Shown piece after piece: positions 60,539 through 64,000 of a stretch of 64,000 bases of DNA; positions within the stretch are counted from its first letter, which is position 1, and the number at the start of each line of letters is the position of its first letter. The stretch is from Avibacterium sp. 20-132. Lineage in GTDB: Bacteria > Pseudomonadota > Gammaproteobacteria > Enterobacterales > Pasteurellaceae. The DNA is taken from assembly GCF_023611925.1 (NCBI RefSeq), contig NZ_CP091456.1:2026001-2090000 (forward strand), written 5' to 3'. Both the position numbers and the translations under genes were made by a program. Below the pieces are notes generated by a model. That model searched no databases. It was not told the origin of the DNA and saw only the letters and a program-made list of their open reading frames with translations.

Positions 60539-61873
60539 ATGGCAGAACGCAAATATTTTGGTACTGATGGCGTGCGTGGAAAAGTTGGGACTTCACCGAT
60601 TACCCCTGATTTTGTCCTTAAACTTGGTTGGGCAGCAGGAAAAGTGCTAGCAACGCAGGGTTACGGTACCGTATTAATTGGGAAAGACACCCGCATTTCA
60701 GGCTATATGTTGGAATCCGCTCTTGAAGCAGGTTTGGCGGCAGCAGGGCTTTCCGCCGCTTTTACCGGTCCAATGCCAACCCCAGCCATTGCTTATTTAA
60801 CGCGCACTTTCCGAGCTGAAGCGGGTATCGTGATTTCAGCTTCTCATAATCCTTATTATGATAACGGGATCAAATTTTTCTCTACTCAAGGCACAAAATT
60901 ACCTGATGACGTGGAAGAAGCGATTGAGGCAATGCTAGAACAGCCAATGGATTGCGTTGAATCGGCTCAACTTGGGCGCGCAAGCCGTATTAATGACGCA
61001 GCAGGGCGTTACATTGAATTTTGTAAAAGCACCTTTCCTGCGCATTTAAGCCTAGAAAATTACAAAATTGTGGTGGACTGTGCCAATGGCGCAACTTACC
61101 ACATTGCGCCTAATGTAATGCGTGAATTGGGGGCGGAGGTGATCGAAATGGGGACGCAACCAAATGGAATGAACATCAATGAAAAATGTGGTGCGACCGA
61201 TATTAAAGCCTTGCAGGACAAAGTGTTAGAAACCAAAGCCGATATTGGTTTAGCCTATGATGGTGATGGCGACCGCTTAATCTTAGTGGATCACCTTGGT
61301 AATAAAGTAGACGGCGACCAAGCCCTATTTATTATTGCACGCGAAGCCTTACGCGCGGGCAAATTAAAAGGCGGTGTGGTAGGAACATTAATGAGTAATA
61401 TGCGCCTTGAACTCGCCTTAAAAGAATTAGCGATCCCATTTGTGCGCGCTAATGTGGGCGACCGTTATGTGTTAGAAAAAATGCAAGAAAATGGCTGGTT
61501 ACTTGGCGGTGAAAACTCAGGTCATATCATTATTGCAGATAAAAATACCACGGGAGATGGCATAATCGCCTCACTGGCGGTATTAGCCGCCATGGTAGAA
61601 CATCGTTTATCACTCAATGAATTGGCAAGTGCGGTGCAATTATTCCCACAAGTATTAATTAATGTGCGTTTCTCAGGTGGCAGTAATCCATTAGAAAGCG
61701 AACAAGTGAAAGCCGTTGCCGCTGAAGTGGAAAAACGCTTAGCAGGTAAGGGACGTATTTTATTAAGAAAATCAGGCACAGAGCCATTAATTCGTGTAAT
61801 GGTTGAATGTGAGGATGGCACACTTGCGCAACAATGTGCTGAAGAAATTGCAGAAGCGGTGCGCGCCAATTAA
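60539..61873 (+). CDS. glmM: phosphoglucosamine mutase
   Basis: 444 residues, normal length. [11 protein letters not shown] opens the protein; the phosphoserine loop is [17 protein letters not shown] with Ser102, matching E. coli GlmM; the metal site is YDGDGDRLI (about 241-249); and the sugar-binding [14 protein letters not shown] lies near the end. Converts glucosamine-6-P to glucosamine-1-P for peptidoglycan and LPS. Terminator follows. Confidence 0.97.
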   Translation: MAERKYFGTDGVRGKVGTSPITPDFVLKLGWAAGKVLATQGYGTVLIGKDTRISGYMLESALEAGLAAAGLSAAFTGPMPTPAIAYLTRTFRAEAGIVISASHNPYYDNGIKFFSTQGTKLPDDVEEAIEAMLEQPMDCVESAQLGRASRINDAAGRYIEFCKSTFPAHLSLENYKIVVDCANGATYHIAPNVMRELGAEVIEMGTQPNGMNINEKCGATDIKALQDKVLETKADIGLAYDGDGDRLILVDHLGNKVDGDQALFIIAREALRAGKLKGGVVGTLMSNMRLELALKELAIPFVRANVGDRYVLEKMQENGWLLGGENSGHIIIADKNTTGDGIIASLAVLAAMVEHRLSLNELASAVQLFPQVLINVRFSGGSNPLESEQVKAVAAEVEKRLAGKGRILLRKSGTEPLIRVMVECEDGTLAQQCAEEIAEAVRAN

Positions 61874-61885
61874 TAGTGCGGTGTA

Positions 61886-61914
61886 AAAGAAGCGAGTTTT
61901 TCGCTTCTTTTCTT
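61886..61914 (+). terminator. intrinsic terminator of glmM
   Basis: AAAGAAGCGA (61886-61895), loop GTTTT, TCGCTTCTTT (61901-61910), then TTCTT. Confidence 0.88.
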
Positions 61915-61935
61915 CTAATTAAATAGAGTAGTAGT

Positions 61936-62403
61936 ATGAAAATTTTTGTAATGCGACACGGTGAGGCGCAGACCATCGCCCCTTCAGATAGTGCAAGACC
62001 TCTCACAGAAAAGGGTAAACAGCAAGCATATCAACAAGGGCAATGGCTACATTCTATGAATATTCAGTTGGATAAAGTCCTTGTTAGCCCTTATTTGCGT
62101 GCGCAACAAACCTTTGAGCAAGTGAATTTGGCGTATCAAAATCAGCTGCAAACTAAGTGCGAAACGTGGGAGGGGATCACACCCTATGGGGATGCAGGCT
62201 TAGTGCGAGATTATTTGAATGTGCTGTTGGAAGACGGTGTGAAAACCTTGCTGATTATTTCTCATTTACCTTTGGTGGGGGATATCGTACGTGAATTGTG
62301 CGGCAGAAATCCTGCCAATTTTTACCCAGCCACGCTTGTTGAAGTGGACATCCATTGTGAAGACACAATAGGAAAAGTGGAAAGCATCAATTATCCTAGA
62401 TAG
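61936..62403 (+). CDS. sixA: phosphohistidine phosphatase
   Basis: 155 residues. RHGEAQTIAPSDSARPLTEK gives the RHG catalytic motif at residues 7-9, with LIISHLPLVGDIVREL carrying the second His. SixA removes phosphate from His on ArcB and PTS proteins in E. coli. It is its own unit between two terminators. Confidence 0.93.
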   Translation: MKIFVMRHGEAQTIAPSDSARPLTEKGKQQAYQQGQWLHSMNIQLDKVLVSPYLRAQQTFEQVNLAYQNQLQTKCETWEGITPYGDAGLVRDYLNVLLEDGVKTLLIISHLPLVGDIVRELCGRNPANFYPATLVEVDIHCEDTIGKVESINYPR

Positions 62404-62416
62404 CCTATTGCGTAAG

Positions 62417-62449
62417 AAAAAGTGCGGTAAAAAATACCGCACTTTTTGT
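62417..62449 (+). terminator. uptake-signal terminator of sixA
   Basis: AAAAAGTGCGGTA (62417-62429) and TACCGCACTTTTT (62435-62447), a 13-bp stem made by two uptake signals. Confidence 0.94.
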
Positions 62450-62626
62450 TTTTATTCCTTTTCTTACGGCGTGTAATAGGTTGCCCCTGCCTATAACGAA
62501 TAATCCTGATTACGTAAGCTAATTTGATAGATCAAAATGGCATAAGATATGCCAAAAACGTCATTGAGCTACACAGATTATCTTATATATTATACTAATG
62601 ATGATATAAATTAAGGAGTTACAATA

Positions 62627-63967
62627 ATGTGGAGCTATCTTGCACTCAATTTAGCAATTTTTATCGGCTTGTTGATCGGCATAAAATGGTATTTTAATCA
62701 AAATCATACCTTATCACGTAGCGTGTTTTTAGGGTTAGTATTAGGGGGATTATTTGGCGGCGCATTGCATTTATTTTATGACGGTAATGTGCCAGTGATG
62801 AAAGAAACCCTGAATTGGATTGGCATTGTGGGCAGCGGTTATGTGCGATTATTGCAAATGATCGTAATGCCACTGGTCTTTGTTTCCATTCTCTCTGCGG
62901 TTGCACGTTTACAAGGAGCAAGCTCTTTAGGCAAGATTAGTGTCAGTGTTCTTTCTGTATTACTGTTCACCACCGCAATTGCAGCAGTGATAGGGATTAC
63001 TATGGCAAATTTATTTGATCTCTCAGCCGAAGGGTTGGTGGCAGGTGAGCGTGAGCTTGCTGCACAAGATCGCGTTCTAGGACGCGCAGAAAAGGTGGCA
63101 GGTTTAAATGTGCCGACAATGTTGCTTTCTTTTATTCCGAAAAATCCTTTTGCAGAACTTACTGGGGCCAACCCAACTTCAATTATCAGTGTGGTGATTT
63201 TTGCCGCATTTCTAGGCGTGGCGATTCTGCGTATTCGTCGAGAGGATGAGGAATTAGCGGCACGATTATCACAAGGTGTTGAAAGTTTAAATAAATTAGT
63301 GATGAGCCTTGTTCGTGTGGTGATTCGCCTTACCCCTTATGGCGTTTTGGCCTTGATGACAAAAGTGGTTGCCAACTCAAATCTTGCTGATATTCTTAAC
63401 TTGCTTGGCTTTATTGTTGCATCTTATTTGGCGATTTTCTTAATGTTCGTGGTACACGGTATTTTACTTGCTTTGGTGAAAGTAAATCCAGTTCGTTACT
63501 ATCAACAGGCTTTCCCAACGTTACTTTTTGCTTTCACTTCCCGTTCCAGTGCTGCAACAATTCCAATGAATATTGAAACCCAAGTATCAAAATTGAATGT
63601 GCCGTCAGCCATTGCGAATTTTGCCGCATCTTTTGGTGCAACAATCGGGCAAAACGGCTGTGCCGGCATTTACCCGGCAATGCTCGCCGTAATGGTTGCG
63701 CCAACCGTGGGGATTGATCCAATGTCGTTAGAATTTTTGCTTACCCTTGTATTAGTGGTAACCCTTTCTTCATTCGGTATTGCTGGCGTTGGTGGAGGCG
63801 CAACGTTTGCAGCAATTATCGTGCTTTCTACGATGGGCTTACCCTTAGCATTAGTTGGTTTACTCATTTCCATTGAACCTCTCATTGATATGGGGCGTAC
63901 CGCGTTAAACGTAAACGGGGCAATGACCGCGGGCGTGGTTTCAAGCAGAATTTTGCGTAAAGCTTAA
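62627..63967 (+). CDS. tcyP: L-cystine/dicarboxylate symporter family transporter (TcyP-like)
   Basis: 446 residues behind AAGGAG. Multispanning; family motifs [64 protein letters not shown] and [13 protein letters not shown] match E. coli TcyP (YdjN) along the full length. Imports L-cystine, probably coupled to Na+ or H+. Full length; the window ends shortly after its stop, just before another uptake signal. Confidence 0.93.
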   Translation: MWSYLALNLAIFIGLLIGIKWYFNQNHTLSRSVFLGLVLGGLFGGALHLFYDGNVPVMKETLNWIGIVGSGYVRLLQMIVMPLVFVSILSAVARLQGASSLGKISVSVLSVLLFTTAIAAVIGITMANLFDLSAEGLVAGERELAAQDRVLGRAEKVAGLNVPTMLLSFIPKNPFAELTGANPTSIISVVIFAAFLGVAILRIRREDEELAARLSQGVESLNKLVMSLVRVVIRLTPYGVLALMTKVVANSNLADILNLLGFIVASYLAIFLMFVVHGILLALVKVNPVRYYQQAFPTLLFAFTSRSSAATIPMNIETQVSKLNVPSAIANFAASFGATIGQNGCAGIYPAMLAVMVAPTVGIDPMSLEFLLTLVLVVTLSSFGIAGVGGGATFAAIIVLSTMGLPLALVGLLISIEPLIDMGRTALNVNGAMTAGVVSSRILRKA

Positions 63968-64000
63968 TTTTATAAAAAGAAAAGAGAAGTGCGGTGCTTT

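Noticed and set aside
61522..62006. Two 115-codon minus-strand frames over glmM and sixA
   Set aside because: Both are antisense shadows of strongly supported genes.

Overview
The window is mostly the interior and right end of an integrative conjugative element (ICE) of the ICEHin1056/PFGI-1 class, followed by ordinary chromosome of a Pasteurellaceae bacterium. The host call rests on many copies of the Haemophilus-type uptake signal AAGTGCGGT (several as inverted pairs that double as terminators), on low G+C, and on chromosomal genes closest in character to Haemophilus/Aggregatibacter (P5-like ompA, ydiJ, hemH, folP-glmM). I cannot name the species from sequence alone.

Layout. 1-12.4 kb: ICE maintenance and replication: parA (5' end outside the window), a DnaB-like helicase, parB, DUF2857, an STY4528-type initiator, PFL_4669-family protein, DUF3158, ssb, a lipoprotein and topB. 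12.4-17 kb: a noncoding stretch with pseudoknot RNAs, then a run of small genes, most of them behind a repeated structured 5' leader. 17.1-33.3 kb: the GI-type type IV secretion genes on the + strand (PilL-like lipoprotein, transglycosylase, TraD coupling protein, pilin-like and core-complex proteins, VirB4/TraC ATPase, TraG-N protein). 33.4-39.2 kb (- strand): a DUF3742-like gene, a small cargo patch with a VapBC toxin-antitoxin, and the PFL_4711/4710/4709 transfer genes, the first fused to a lysozyme-like domain. 39.3-44.2 kb: a second pseudoknot RNA plus a second run of leader-controlled genes including an ArdC antirestriction protein and a methylase-like protein. 44.2-49.8 kb: serine recombinase with dyad sites, an Abi/HEPN protein, the MobH relaxase and a frameshifted tyrosine integrase. 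50.1-64 kb: chromosome (hemH, thioesterase, ydiJ, ompA, lemA, two TPM-domain genes, grxD, a candidate sRNA, a DUF3298 lipoprotein, folP, glmM, sixA, tcyP).

How it fits together. Relaxase, coupling protein and secretion genes appear complete, so transfer functions look intact. Replication is served by initiator, helicase, SSB and topoisomerase III. Two origin-like structures sit in and just after the initiator gene: four palindromic sites plus an AT-rich dyad inside the coding sequence (an arrangement like phage lambda O), and a strict 36-bp, nine-unit tandem array whose 7-bp hairpin arms change sequence while staying complementary.

The most unusual system is a family of 12 leaders in two clusters (13.0-16.7 kb and 39.5-43.3 kb). 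In most, a GC-rich hairpin is followed by an anti-Shine-Dalgarno sequence that can pair either with the Shine-Dalgarno or, in the best cases, with the hairpin loop. Loop, anti-SD and SD covary between copies. Each cluster begins with a tandem pseudoknot RNA resembling the published STAXI motif. This looks like an ICE-wide post-transcriptional regulon for early or establishment genes; the function is inference.
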